Shown piece after piece: positions 1 to 6,394 of a stretch of 20,343 bases of DNA (the stretch's first letter is position 1; each line of letters opens with the position of its first letter). Both the position numbers and the translations under genes were made by a program. Origin of the DNA: JBOGXF01 sp050694275. GTDB taxonomy: Bacteria; Actinomycetota; CADDZG01; WHSQ01. The DNA is taken from assembly GCA_050694275.1 (NCBI GenBank), contig JBOGXF010000008.1, forward strand, positions 1-20,343, given 5' to 3'. Below the pieces are notes generated by a model, which saw nothing but the letters and a program-made list of their open reading frames with translations, made no database searches and was not told the origin of the DNA.

Positions 1-129
1 CTGCGGGCGCTCCACCTTGACCCCGGCTCCGGGCCAACGCGGGGAGCGGCTACGAGGGACAGCACTTGTGGCAAACCGCAGGATCGCCTTGTCGGTTGAC
101 CGGTGGTCCTCCTACAGATAAGGGGCAAG

Positions 130-963
130 TTGAATCGCAGCATCGTGTTGGGAATCGTTTCGCTACTTCTTGCTGTGTCACCGTTGGCATGGTCGAAGGA
201 ACAGGGAAAGTCGCGGATCATTTCTTACGGACATACGCGGCGAGCCGGCGTTGAAGCAAGCGCACAGGCTTATGTTGCACCCTCCCGGTCGGACCCGCTA
301 ACCCAAGTCAGCAGCTTCAGTCGCTCGGCCCCCGGGGAACAGCCTCCCGTTCCTCCTCCCTACATTCCCAATGCCTGTGGGGGGATTTACGGCACCGTTG
401 ACCCGGCCGACCTTCCGGCCACTCCGCAGGCGACCGCGGGCGGGTGCAGCGCGTTCCTGGTTCCGCCCGCGGCCCACGACGAGCCCGCGCGCAAGAAGCC
501 GGCGCCCCCGCGCCCCCAGTCGCTCGCGTCGCGGCTCGCCGACCGCGTGCGCGAGCTCGCTCCCCGACCGAACCTCGCCCTTGCCCCCGCGCGGATCGGA
601 CTCACCGGGCTCGACTCCTACTTCTGGCTCGACGACCCGCCGGAGCCGATCTCGGCGACCGCGCGCGCCGGCCCCCTCACCGTCACCGCCGAGGCCCGCC
701 CGGTCCGGTACATCTGGGACTTCGGCGACGGCGACGACCTCGTGACGGGGCACGCGGGCCTGCCGTGGACGCGCACGCGCCCGGGTAACGTCGCCCACCT
801 CTACGAGACGAGGGGCGGCTACGAGCTGTCGGTCGAGGTCGTCTGGGCCGCCCGCTGGCGTGTCAACGACGGCGAATGGCGCCCGCTCGGCTACTTCAGC
901 AACTCCGACGCGCGCCCCTACCGGGTCCGGCAGATCATCGCGGTCCTCATCCGGGTCGAGTGA
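130..963 (+). CDS. Exported PKD-domain-like protein of unknown function
   Basis: A 277-residue protein if started at the TTG at 130, which has an AAGGGG ribosome-binding site just upstream. A GTG at 103 in the same frame has no such site. From the TTG, the N-terminus is a short basic stretch and a hydrophobic run ending SPLAWS, a good Sec signal peptide, so export is inferred. A proline/alanine-rich low-complexity stretch follows (about residues 45-140) and contains two cysteines (83 and 106). The C-terminal third carries the PKD signature WDFGDGDD at residues 196-203, then a H-L-Y and G-Y-E-L-S-V-E-V strand pattern typical of PKD folds. PKD modules usually mediate surface or polymer interaction; no enzymatic motif is visible. 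A possible -35 TTGACC (96-101) and -10 TAAGGG (119-124) precede it. The first 250 bases are clearly less GC-rich than the rest. No operon link to efp, given the 119-nt gap. Confidence 0.72.
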   Translation: MNRSIVLGIVSLLLAVSPLAWSKEQGKSRIISYGHTRRAGVEASAQAYVAPSRSDPLTQVSSFSRSAPGEQPPVPPPYIPNACGGIYGTVDPADLPATPQATAGGCSAFLVPPAAHDEPARKKPAPPRPQSLASRLADRVRELAPRPNLALAPARIGLTGLDSYFWLDDPPEPISATARAGPLTVTAEARPVRYIWDFGDGDDLVTGHAGLPWTRTRPGNVAHLYETRGGYELSVEVVWAARWRVNDGEWRPLGYFSNSDARPYRVRQIIAVLIRVE

Positions 964-966
964 GGC

Positions 967-984
967 GTCTGACGAGTGTCAGAC
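967..984 (+). terminator. Hairpin after the PKD gene, possible weak terminator
   Basis: GTCTGAC, a four-base loop, then GTCAGAC form a perfect 7-bp stem four bases after the stop codon. A further GTCAGAC copy follows at 989-995 and could compete for the same left arm. There is no T-tract, so it does not meet the rule for an intrinsic terminator. It may protect the 3' end or act together with a termination factor. Confidence 0.3.
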
Positions 985-1018
985 GATCGTCAGACGGTTC
1001 GGACCGGACAGATGTGCT

Positions 1019-1049
1019 TTGGCCTCCGCACGTGCCGCTGCGATAGCCT
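1019..1049 (+). promoter_or_regulatory. Possible efp-nusB promoter
   Basis: TAGCCT at 1044-1049 fits a TANNNT -10 element, with TTGGCC at 1019-1024 as a weak -35 and a long 19-bp spacer. Transcription would start near 1057, leaving a 26-nt leader that contains the efp ribosome-binding site GGAAGG. The same TAGCCT hexamer precedes the sugar dehydrogenase gene at 16058. Inferred from pattern only. Confidence 0.3.
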
Positions 1050-1082
1050 GCCTTGACCGCGAAAGCGAAACGGAAGGACGCC

Positions 1083-1640
1083 ATGATCTCGACCAACGAC
1101 ATGAGGCCCGGTCAGACTCTGGACATCGACGGCACGCTGTTCACCATCGTCGAGTACCAGCACGTCAAGCCGGGCAAGGGCCAGGCGTTCGTCAAGACCA
1201 AGCTCAAGAGCGTCCACTCGGGCGCGGTCGTGGACCGGACCTTCCGCGCCGACGAGAAGGTCAACCTCGCGGTTCTCGACAAGCGCGAGATGCAGTACCT
1301 CTACGAGGACGACGCCGGCCTCGTGTTCATGGACAACGAGAGCTACGAGCAGGTCCACGTCGACCCGAACCTCCTCGGGGGCGCCCGCAAGTTCCTGAAG
1401 GACGGCACCGTCGCGCTCGTCCCGACCTACGAGGGGACGCCCGTCGGCATCGACATCCCGGTGACGGTGGTGCTTCGGGTGACCGACACCGAGCCCGGCC
1501 TCAAGGGCGACCGCGTCTCCGGCGCGCTCAAGGCGGCGACGGTCGAGACCGGCGCGGTCGTCCAGGTGCCGCTGTTCGTCGAATCGGGCGAGCAGATCAA
1601 GGTCGACACCCGCTCGGGCGAGTACATCTCGCGGGCGTGA
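1083..1640 (+). CDS. efp: Translation elongation factor P
   Basis: EF-P enters the ribosomal E site and helps peptide-bond formation at polyproline stretches. The 185-residue length matches the family. The start ATG at 1083 has GGAAGG 5 nt upstream and gives the usual N-terminus; an upstream in-frame start at 1053 would add ten lysine-rich residues foreign to EF-P and was rejected. The KOW-like domain I carries the tip loop PGKG with Lys32, the residue that reaches the peptidyl-transferase centre. OB domains II and III follow, with Y-EQV-V, PTYEGTP and the C-terminal RSGEYISRA motif. The tip loop reads PGKGQ; in a described actinobacterial EF-P subfamily the loop is PGKGP and the lysine works unmodified. 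No EpmA/EpmB-type gene is in the window. nusB follows after 16 nt, a common bacterial pairing. Confidence 0.97.
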   Translation: MISTNDMRPGQTLDIDGTLFTIVEYQHVKPGKGQAFVKTKLKSVHSGAVVDRTFRADEKVNLAVLDKREMQYLYEDDAGLVFMDNESYEQVHVDPNLLGGARKFLKDGTVALVPTYEGTPVGIDIPVTVVLRVTDTEPGLKGDRVSGALKAATVETGAVVQVPLFVESGEQIKVDTRSGEYISRA

Positions 1641-1656
1641 GGGCAGCCGTGCGGCG

Positions 1657-2109
1657 ATGAAGGAGCGACGCGCCGCTCGCCGGCTCGCCCTCGACGTCCT
1701 GTACGAGGCCGAGATCCGCGACCGGCTCCCGCTCGAGGCGTTCGCGGCGCGACGCGAGGAGGGGTGGGTCACCGAGATAGACGAGGACGCCCCCGGGATC
1801 GACGAGGAGCCCGGCCCGCGGGTGCTCGACTACGCCCGCTCCCTCGTCGAGGGGGTCCAGGGCCACCAGGCCGCCATCGACGCGCTCATCGTCCGTTACG
1901 CCGACCGCTGGGCGATCGAGCGCATGCCGGTGGTCGATCGCAACCTCGTCCGCATCGCCCTGTTCGAGCTCATGTGGGGCGAGGACATCCCGGTGGCCGT
2001 GGCGATCAACGAGGCGGTCGACCTCGCCAAGGACCTCTCGACCGAGGACTCGGGCCGGTTCGTCAACGGGCTGTTGGGCCGCATCGCCGAGCGCGAGCTC
2101 GCGGGCTGA
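1657..2109 (+). CDS. nusB: Transcription antitermination factor NusB
   Basis: NusB is a small all-helical RNA-binding protein that pairs with NusE (ribosomal protein S10) on boxA RNA and supports antitermination during rRNA transcription. The 150-residue product has the family layout: an N-terminal KERRAARRLALDVLYEAE helix and a C-terminal half with ERMPVVDRNLVRIALFEL, IPVAVAINEAVDLAK and RFVNGLLGRIA, all close to the NusB consensus. A roughly 15-residue acidic insert (about residues 34-50, EIDEDAPGIDEEPG) lies after the first helix. The start ATG at 1657 has only a weak GAGGG upstream; an in-frame GTG at 1648 is the alternative. It is probably cotranscribed with efp. The next promoter, for the pyr operon, begins 11 nt after its stop codon. 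Confidence 0.95.
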   Translation: MKERRAARRLALDVLYEAEIRDRLPLEAFAARREEGWVTEIDEDAPGIDEEPGPRVLDYARSLVEGVQGHQAAIDALIVRYADRWAIERMPVVDRNLVRIALFELMWGEDIPVAVAINEAVDLAKDLSTEDSGRFVNGLLGRIAERELAG

Positions 2110-2119
2110 GCCAGAAACG

Positions 2120-2149
2120 TTGCCCGCGGCGGCCCGCGTCGGCTATCCT
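2120..2149 (+). promoter_or_regulatory. pyr operon promoter
   Basis: TTGCCC (2120-2125) and TATCCT (2144-2149) are separated by 18 bp, a good match to a housekeeping sigma-70-type promoter. The predicted start is near 2156-2157, giving a leader of about 100 nt before pyrR that begins just ahead of the PyrR-binding hairpin. The placement between nusB and the leader supports the call. Confidence 0.65.
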
Positions 2150-2160
2150 GCGCAAAACGT

Positions 2161-2191
2161 CCTTTAAGCCGGCCCCGTGAGGCCGGAAAGG
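2161..2191 (+). ncRNA. PyrR-binding RNA hairpin in the pyr leader
   Basis: The structure has a lower stem CCTTT (2161-2165) with AAAGG (2187-2191), a 5' bulge AAG (2166-2168), and an upper stem CCGGCC (2169-2174) with GGCCGG (2181-2186). The hexaloop is CCGTGA (2175-2180). The loop fits the known PyrR consensus CNGNGA exactly, and the CTTTAA entry and AAAGG exit also match characterised PyrR sites. The 3' arm of the lower stem is the first part of the leader-peptide ribosome-binding site (GGGAGG, 2190-2195). UMP-loaded PyrR stabilising this hairpin should therefore block leader translation. The pairing is seen in the sequence; the regulatory outcome is inferred. Confidence 0.88.
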
Positions 2192-2203
2192 GAGGAGCCA
2201 CAC

Positions 2204-2254
2204 ATGACGTATATACGCGCGTACGCCTTCTCCGGCGGGGAAGGCGTTTTTTGA
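2204..2254 (+). CDS. pyr operon leader peptide, 16 residues
   Basis: ATG at 2204 follows GGGAGGAG with good spacing and opens a 16-codon frame, MTYIRAYAFSGGEGVF, ending in TGA at 2252-2254. That stop overlaps the pyrR ATG (2254) as TGATG, so the two are likely translationally coupled. The last ten codons run through both arms and the T-tract of an intrinsic terminator (2224-2252), so a translating ribosome would prevent its folding. The peptide has no run of one regulatory amino acid, so the act of translation rather than its product probably matters. This gives the same logic as the leader-peptide model for the Thermus pyr operon. No proof of translation exists beyond this layout. Confidence 0.78.
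   Translation: MTYIRAYAFSGGEGVF
2224..2252 (+). terminator. Intrinsic attenuator terminator ahead of pyrR
   Basis: A 10-bp stem, CGCCTTCTCC (2224-2233) with GGGGAAGGCG (2237-2246) and a single G-T wobble, closes a three-base loop. It is followed directly by six T (2247-2252). This is the best intrinsic terminator in the window. It lies inside the leader-peptide frame and ends one base before the pyrR ATG. Its 3' arm GGGGAAGG (2237-2244) is also the only plausible ribosome-binding site for pyrR, 9 nt from the start. Folding would therefore stop transcription and also hide translation initiation on any transcript that reads through. Confidence 0.9.
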
Positions 2255-2829
2255 TGGCCCAGCGCCGAGTCGCCGGCAAGGACTTCGCCGTCAAGGCCCG
2301 GGTCATGGAGGCCGACGAGGTCCGGCGTGCGCTCACCCGCATCGCCCACGAGATCGTCGAGCGCAACAAGGGGACCGACGACCTCGTCCTGGTCGGCATC
2401 CGCACCAGGGGGGCGCCGCTCGCCGAGCGCATCGCCGCGACGATCGCGTCCTTCGAGGGGGTCGACGTCCCGTCCGGGGCGCTCGACGTCACCCTCTACC
2501 GCGACGACGTCGCCCTGCGGGGGCCGCGCAGCCTCGAGGCGACCACCGTCCCCCCCGATCTCGACGGCCGCGTCGTCGTGCTCGTCGACGACGTCCTCTA
2601 CACGGGAAGGACGATCCGGGCCGCGTTCGACGCGCTGCTCGATCTCGGACGGCCGCGCGCCATCCGGCTCGCGGTCCTCGTGGACCGGGGCCATCGCGAG
2701 CTTCCGGTGCGAGCCGACCACGTCGGCAAGAACCTTCCGACCTCGGCCGATGAGATCGTCCGCGTCCACGTCGCCGAGCTCGACGGCGAGGACGCGGTCC
2801 TGATCGGCGAAGCGGGGAGAGAGGGATGA
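2254..2829 (+). CDS. pyrR: Bifunctional pyr regulator / uracil phosphoribosyltransferase PyrR
   Basis: PyrR binds a leader RNA hairpin when loaded with UMP and lowers pyr expression; many homologues also make UMP from uracil and PRPP. The 191-residue product has a type I phosphoribosyltransferase fold: LVGIRTRG near residues 46-53, the PRPP-binding motif VLVDDVLYTGRT at residues 109-120, and the PyrR-typical RGHRELPVRADHVGKNLPTS block near residue 146. The ATG at 2254 is chosen over a TTG at 2251 because it overlaps the leader stop as TGATG and has GGGGAAGG 9 nt upstream. Its RNA target lies about 90 nt upstream, so this is autoregulation. It overlaps pyrB by 4 nt. Confidence 0.97.
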   Translation: MAQRRVAGKDFAVKARVMEADEVRRALTRIAHEIVERNKGTDDLVLVGIRTRGAPLAERIAATIASFEGVDVPSGALDVTLYRDDVALRGPRSLEATTVPPDLDGRVVVLVDDVLYTGRTIRAAFDALLDLGRPRAIRLAVLVDRGHRELPVRADHVGKNLPTSADEIVRVHVAELDGEDAVLIGEAGREG

Positions 2830-3761
2830 TCAAGCACCTGCTGTCGATGGACCAGCTCTCGGCGAACGACATCACGACCATCCTCGACACCGCCCAGTCC
2901 CTGCGGCGGGTCACCGACCGCCCGATCAAGAAGCTGCCGACGCTTCGGGGCCGAACCGTGTGCAACCTCTTCTACGAGGCGTCCACGCGCACGCGCATCA
3001 GCTTCGAGCTCGCCGCCAAGAGGCTCTCGGCCGACGTAATCAACTTCTCGGCCGACTCGAAGTCGTCGGTCGCGAAGGGCGAATCGTTCAAGGACACCGC
3101 GTGGACGCTCGAGGCGATGGGCGTCGACGCGATCGTCGTGCGGCACTCGTCGTCGGGGGCCCCTCATCAGCTCGCCCAGTGGGTCAAGGCGAGCGTGCTG
3201 AACGCCGGCGACGGCGAGCACGAGCACCCGACCCAGGCGCTCCTCGATCTGTTCTCGATCCGAGAGCACTACAAGGATCTCGAGGGCCTCAGGGTCGCGA
3301 TCGTCGGCGACGTGCTCCACTCGCGCGTCGCCCGCTCGAACGTGAAGGGTCTCGTGACGATGGGGGCCGAGGTCACGCTCGTCGGCCCGCTCACCCTGAT
3401 CCCGCCGCAGGCGACCTCGTGGGGGGCGACGATCGCGCCGAACCTCGACGACGTCATCGGCGAAGTAGACGTCTGTTACCTACTGCGGGTGCAGCAGGAG
3501 CGGCTTGCCGAGCAGCTCTTTCCGTCCAACCGCGAGTACGCCGCGCTGTGGGGGCTCGACGCCCGTCGCATGGCGAAGATGAAGCCCGAGGCGCTCGTGA
3601 TGCACCCCGGCCCGATGAACCGTGGGGTCGAGATATCCGCCGACGTGTCGGAGTCGCCGCGCGCGATCATCCTCGACCAGGTCACCAACGGGCTCGCGGT
3701 GCGGATGAGCCTCCTTTACCTCATGCTCGGGGGGCCGGACGAAGGGGGGCTTCCGTCGTGA
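2826..3761 (+). CDS. pyrB: Aspartate carbamoyltransferase catalytic subunit
   Basis: Condenses carbamoyl phosphate with L-aspartate to N-carbamoyl-aspartate, the committed step of pyrimidine synthesis. The 311-residue length is normal for a stand-alone catalytic chain. The N-terminal domain has the carbamoyl-phosphate loop STRTRISFE (near residues 54-62) and the SSVAKGES loop. HEHPTQALLDLFSI lies near the domain boundary, and the aspartate domain has LLRVQQER and HPGPMNRGVEI. No pyrI regulatory chain is present, which fits control through PyrR and UMP. ATG at 2826 overlaps the pyrR stop by 4 nt, and its own stop overlaps the pyrC GTG by 4 nt, so translation is probably coupled through the three genes. 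Confidence 0.98.
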   Translation: MIKHLLSMDQLSANDITTILDTAQSLRRVTDRPIKKLPTLRGRTVCNLFYEASTRTRISFELAAKRLSADVINFSADSKSSVAKGESFKDTAWTLEAMGVDAIVVRHSSSGAPHQLAQWVKASVLNAGDGEHEHPTQALLDLFSIREHYKDLEGLRVAIVGDVLHSRVARSNVKGLVTMGAEVTLVGPLTLIPPQATSWGATIAPNLDDVIGEVDVCYLLRVQQERLAEQLFPSNREYAALWGLDARRMAKMKPEALVMHPGPMNRGVEISADVSESPRAIILDQVTNGLAVRMSLLYLMLGGPDEGGLPS

Positions 3762-5071
3762 GCCGGTACCTGATCAAGGGCGGTCGGGTCGTCGATCCCG
3801 CGTCGGGGCGCGACGAGACCGCCGACGTGCTCGTCGACGACGGCGCGATCGTCGAGGTCGGGCGACTGTCGGACAAGGGCGCCGAGGTGCTCGAGGTCGC
3901 CGGCGCAGTCGTCGCGCCGGGGCTCATCGATATGCACACGCACGTGCGGGAGCCGGGCCGCGAGGACGAGGAGACCATCGCGTCAGCCTCCACCGCGGCC
4001 GCGGTGGGCGGCTACACCGCGATCTCCCCGATGCCCAACACCGACCCGGTCGCGGATTGCGCCGCGGTGGTCGAGAAGGTGTGGGCGCTCGGACGCGAGG
4101 CGGGGATCGTCGACGTCTTCCCGGCGGGCGCCCTGAGCCGGGGGCTCGAGGGCGTCAAGATGGCCGATCTCGGCGAGATGGCCCGCTCCGCGGCCCGGGT
4201 GAGGATGTTCACCGACGACGGCAGGGGGGTTCAGAACGCGCTCTTCGCCCGGAGGGCGATGGAGTACCTCGTCGCCTTCGACGCAATCTACGCCGAGCAC
4301 TGCGAGGACGACGCGCTCGCGGCCGGCGGCCAGATGCACGAGGGCGAGCGCTCGGTGGCGCTCGGGCTGCGGGGGATCCCGGCCGAGGCCGAGGAGCTCA
4401 TGGCGGCCCGGGACATAGCGCTCGCGCGGCTCACCGGCTGCCGGCTCCACCTCCTGCACGTCTCGACCGCCGGCACCGTGGAGCTCGTGCGGCGGGCCAA
4501 GGCCGACGGCGTCAGGGTGACCGCGGAGGCGACCCCGCACCACTTCACCCTCACGGACGCGGCGCTCGAGAGCTACGACCCGATGGCCAAGGTCAACCCG
4601 CCGCTTCGGACCGAGGCGGACCGCCGGGCGATCGTCGCCGGGCTCGCCGACGCAACGATCGACGCGATCGCCACGGACCACGCGCCGCACGCGGTCGAGG
4701 AGAAGGACCAGGAGCTGTCGTTCGCGCCGCCCGGCATGGTCGGGCTCGAGACCGCGCTCGCGCTGACCCTGACCGAGCTCGTCGCGCCGGGTCACCTGAG
4801 CCTCGCGCAGGCGATCGAGCGTCTGGCGGTCGCGCCCGCCCGGATCCTCGGGCTCGACGGCCACGGCGGGCCGGTCGAGGCGGGGCGCGCGGCGAACCTG
4901 GTCGTGTTCGATCCGGACGCGACGTGGACCGTCGATGTCGCCCGGTTCTTGTCCAAGAGTCGCAACACGCCTTTTACCGGCCGCGCGCTCAAGGGCAAGG
5001 TCGTGCACACGTTTTTCGGGGGCCGCCCGACCGTGCGCGACGGGGCACCGGCGGACGGGGTGCTGGTGTGA
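3758..5071 (+). CDS. pyrC: Dihydroorotase
   Basis: Cyclises N-carbamoyl-aspartate to dihydroorotate. A 437-residue amidohydrolase of the long, Bacillus/Aquifex-like type I class. The GTG start at 3758 has AAGGGGGG upstream, overlaps the pyrB stop, and gives the expected N-terminus YLIKGGRVVDP. Metal ligands visible are the HTH in DMHTHVREPG (near residue 57), the aspartate of FTDDG, the histidines of AEHCEDD and LHLLHVST, and the aspartate of ATDHAPH. The flexible-loop motif FAPPGMVGLETAL is also typical. The aspartate in FTDDG replaces the carboxylated lysine of other dihydroorotases, as in Aquifex and Bacillus PyrC. In Aquifex this enzyme works as a complex with PyrB; the adjacency here fits but does not prove that. 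Overlaps carA by 4 nt. Confidence 0.97.
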   Translation: MSRYLIKGGRVVDPASGRDETADVLVDDGAIVEVGRLSDKGAEVLEVAGAVVAPGLIDMHTHVREPGREDEETIASASTAAAVGGYTAISPMPNTDPVADCAAVVEKVWALGREAGIVDVFPAGALSRGLEGVKMADLGEMARSAARVRMFTDDGRGVQNALFARRAMEYLVAFDAIYAEHCEDDALAAGGQMHEGERSVALGLRGIPAEAEELMAARDIALARLTGCRLHLLHVSTAGTVELVRRAKADGVRVTAEATPHHFTLTDAALESYDPMAKVNPPLRTEADRRAIVAGLADATIDAIATDHAPHAVEEKDQELSFAPPGMVGLETALALTLTELVAPGHLSLAQAIERLAVAPARILGLDGHGGPVEAGRAANLVVFDPDATWTVDVARFLSKSRNTPFTGRALKGKVVHTFFGGRPTVRDGAPADGVLV

Positions 5072-6300
5072 GCCGCGCCGCCCCTCCCGCGCTGCTCGCG
5101 CTCGAGGACGGCACGACCTTTTCGGGCGTCGGTTTCGGCGCGCCGGGCACGACCACCGGCGAGGTGTGCTTCAACACCGGCATGACCGGCTACCAGGAGG
5201 TGCTCACCGACCCGAGCTATCACGGCCAGATCGTGACGATGACCGCGCCCCAGATCGGCAACACCGGGGTCAACGAGCTCGACGACCAGTCGAGGCGGCC
5301 CTGGGTCGCGGGCTTCGTCGTCCGCGATCCGTCGGACACGGTGAGCTCGTGGCGGGCGACCGGCTCGCTCGACGACTATCTGGTTCGTCATGGCGTGTGC
5401 GGGATTTCGGGAATCGACACGCGCCGGCTCACCCGGCACATCCGCGAGAAGGGCGCGATGCGCGGCGCGCTCTCGACCGAGACGGTCGACCCCGACGCGC
5501 TGGTGGACGTCGCGCGCTCCTCGCCGAGCTACGTGGGGCGGGATCTCGTCGCCGAGGTGACGACGCCGGAGCCCTACCGGTGGGGCGTCGAGGACCTCGC
5601 CCGCCGGGCATCGAGCGGGTACGCCGCGGGGGCCGAGACCGGGGCCTCGACCGGCGCGCTGCTCGCGGACTTTAGGCAGGGCGAAGGCGAGCGCCGGAAG
5701 ATCGCGGCGTACGACTACGGCATCAAGCACAACATCCTCGACCTGCTCGTGGCGAGCGGCTTCGACGCCGAGGTCGTGCCGGCCGGCACCCCGGCCCCCG
5801 AGATCCTCGGCCGGGGCTTCGACGGCGTTTTTCTGTCGAACGGTCCCGGAGATCCCGAGCCGGTGGATTACGGTGCCCGCATCGTCGGCGAGCTCCTGGG
5901 ACGCATCCCCGTCTTCGGGATCTGCCTCGGCCACCAGATCCTCGGGCTCGCGCTCGGGGCGAGGACCTTCAAGCTCCCGTTCGGTCACCGGGGCAGCAAC
6001 CACCCGGTGAAGCGAACAGATCACGATCGCATCGAGATCACGTGCCAGAACCACGGCTTCGCGGTCGATCCCACCTCGCTCGATGTGACCGCGGCGCGGC
6101 TCACGCACGTGAACCTCAACGACGGAACGGTCGAGGGCATCGAGGTGCCGGGGATCGCCTACAGCGTGCAATATCACCCGGAGGCGGGGCCGGGCCCCCA
6201 CGACTCCCGCTATCTGTTCGAGCGATTCCACCGGTTGATCGCAGAATTCGAACCCACGAACCTGTTGGAACTGGAAAGGAGTGGACATGGGCAGAGGTGA
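5068..6300 (+). CDS. carA: Carbamoyl phosphate synthase small subunit (glutaminase)
   Basis: Hydrolyses glutamine and passes ammonia through a tunnel to CarB. 410 residues from a GTG at 5068 that overlaps the pyrC stop; this start gives the normal opening ALLALEDGTTFSGVGFG. The N-terminal CarA domain has GEVCFNTGMTGYQEVLTDPS and GISGIDTRRLTRHIREKG. The C-terminal class I glutamine amidotransferase domain has SNGPGDP, the nucleophile Cys286 in GICLGHQ, and the His370/Glu372 dyad in YHPEAGPGPHD, so it should be active. Residues roughly 175-205 hold a variable insert rich in Ala, Gly and Thr between the domains. Its stop at 6298 overlaps the start of the small basic ORF by 14 nt. In most bacteria carB would follow directly; here two small genes intervene. 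Confidence 0.98.
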   Translation: MSRAAPPALLALEDGTTFSGVGFGAPGTTTGEVCFNTGMTGYQEVLTDPSYHGQIVTMTAPQIGNTGVNELDDQSRRPWVAGFVVRDPSDTVSSWRATGSLDDYLVRHGVCGISGIDTRRLTRHIREKGAMRGALSTETVDPDALVDVARSSPSYVGRDLVAEVTTPEPYRWGVEDLARRASSGYAAGAETGASTGALLADFRQGEGERRKIAAYDYGIKHNILDLLVASGFDAEVVPAGTPAPEILGRGFDGVFLSNGPGDPEPVDYGARIVGELLGRIPVFGICLGHQILGLALGARTFKLPFGHRGSNHPVKRTDHDRIEITCQNHGFAVDPTSLDVTAARLTHVNLNDGTVEGIEVPGIAYSVQYHPEAGPGPHDSRYLFERFHRLIAEFEPTNLLELERSGHGQR

Positions 6301-6394
6301 TCGCAAGCCGACGAGATGGAAGAAGGATCGCCAGAGAAAGAAACGAGAGCGTGAAAAGCGCAAGGCGGAAGCCAAGGGGGCAACGCGCAAATGA
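6287..6394 (+). CDS. 35-residue Lys/Arg-rich small protein in the pyr operon
   Basis: ATG at 6287 has a strong ribosome-binding site (AAAGGAG, 6275-6281) with 5-nt spacing, overlaps the end of carA by 14 nt, and its TGA overlaps the next ATG as ATGA. The product starts MGRGDRKPTRWKKDRQRKK and ends in a Glu/Lys/Arg/Ala stretch. More than half of the residues are Lys or Arg, so it probably binds RNA or DNA and may be helical. The first seven residues resemble the N-terminus of the tiny ribosomal protein bTHX (MGKGD-type), but the rest does not obviously match. Codon use is A-rich (AGA, AAA) and lower in GC than its neighbours. The function is unknown; that it is translated is well supported by the signals on both sides. 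Confidence 0.7.
   Translation: MGRGDRKPTRWKKDRQRKKREREKRKAEAKGATRK

Noticed and set aside
1..129. Tail of an upstream gene at the window start
   Set aside because: The first 129 bases show open frames but no recognisable protein end. I cannot support a call in any frame.
2204..2254. Leader peptide read as a classical amino-acid-type attenuator
   Set aside because: The codons show no run of a single regulatory amino acid, and the upstream PyrR hairpin gives a better explanation.
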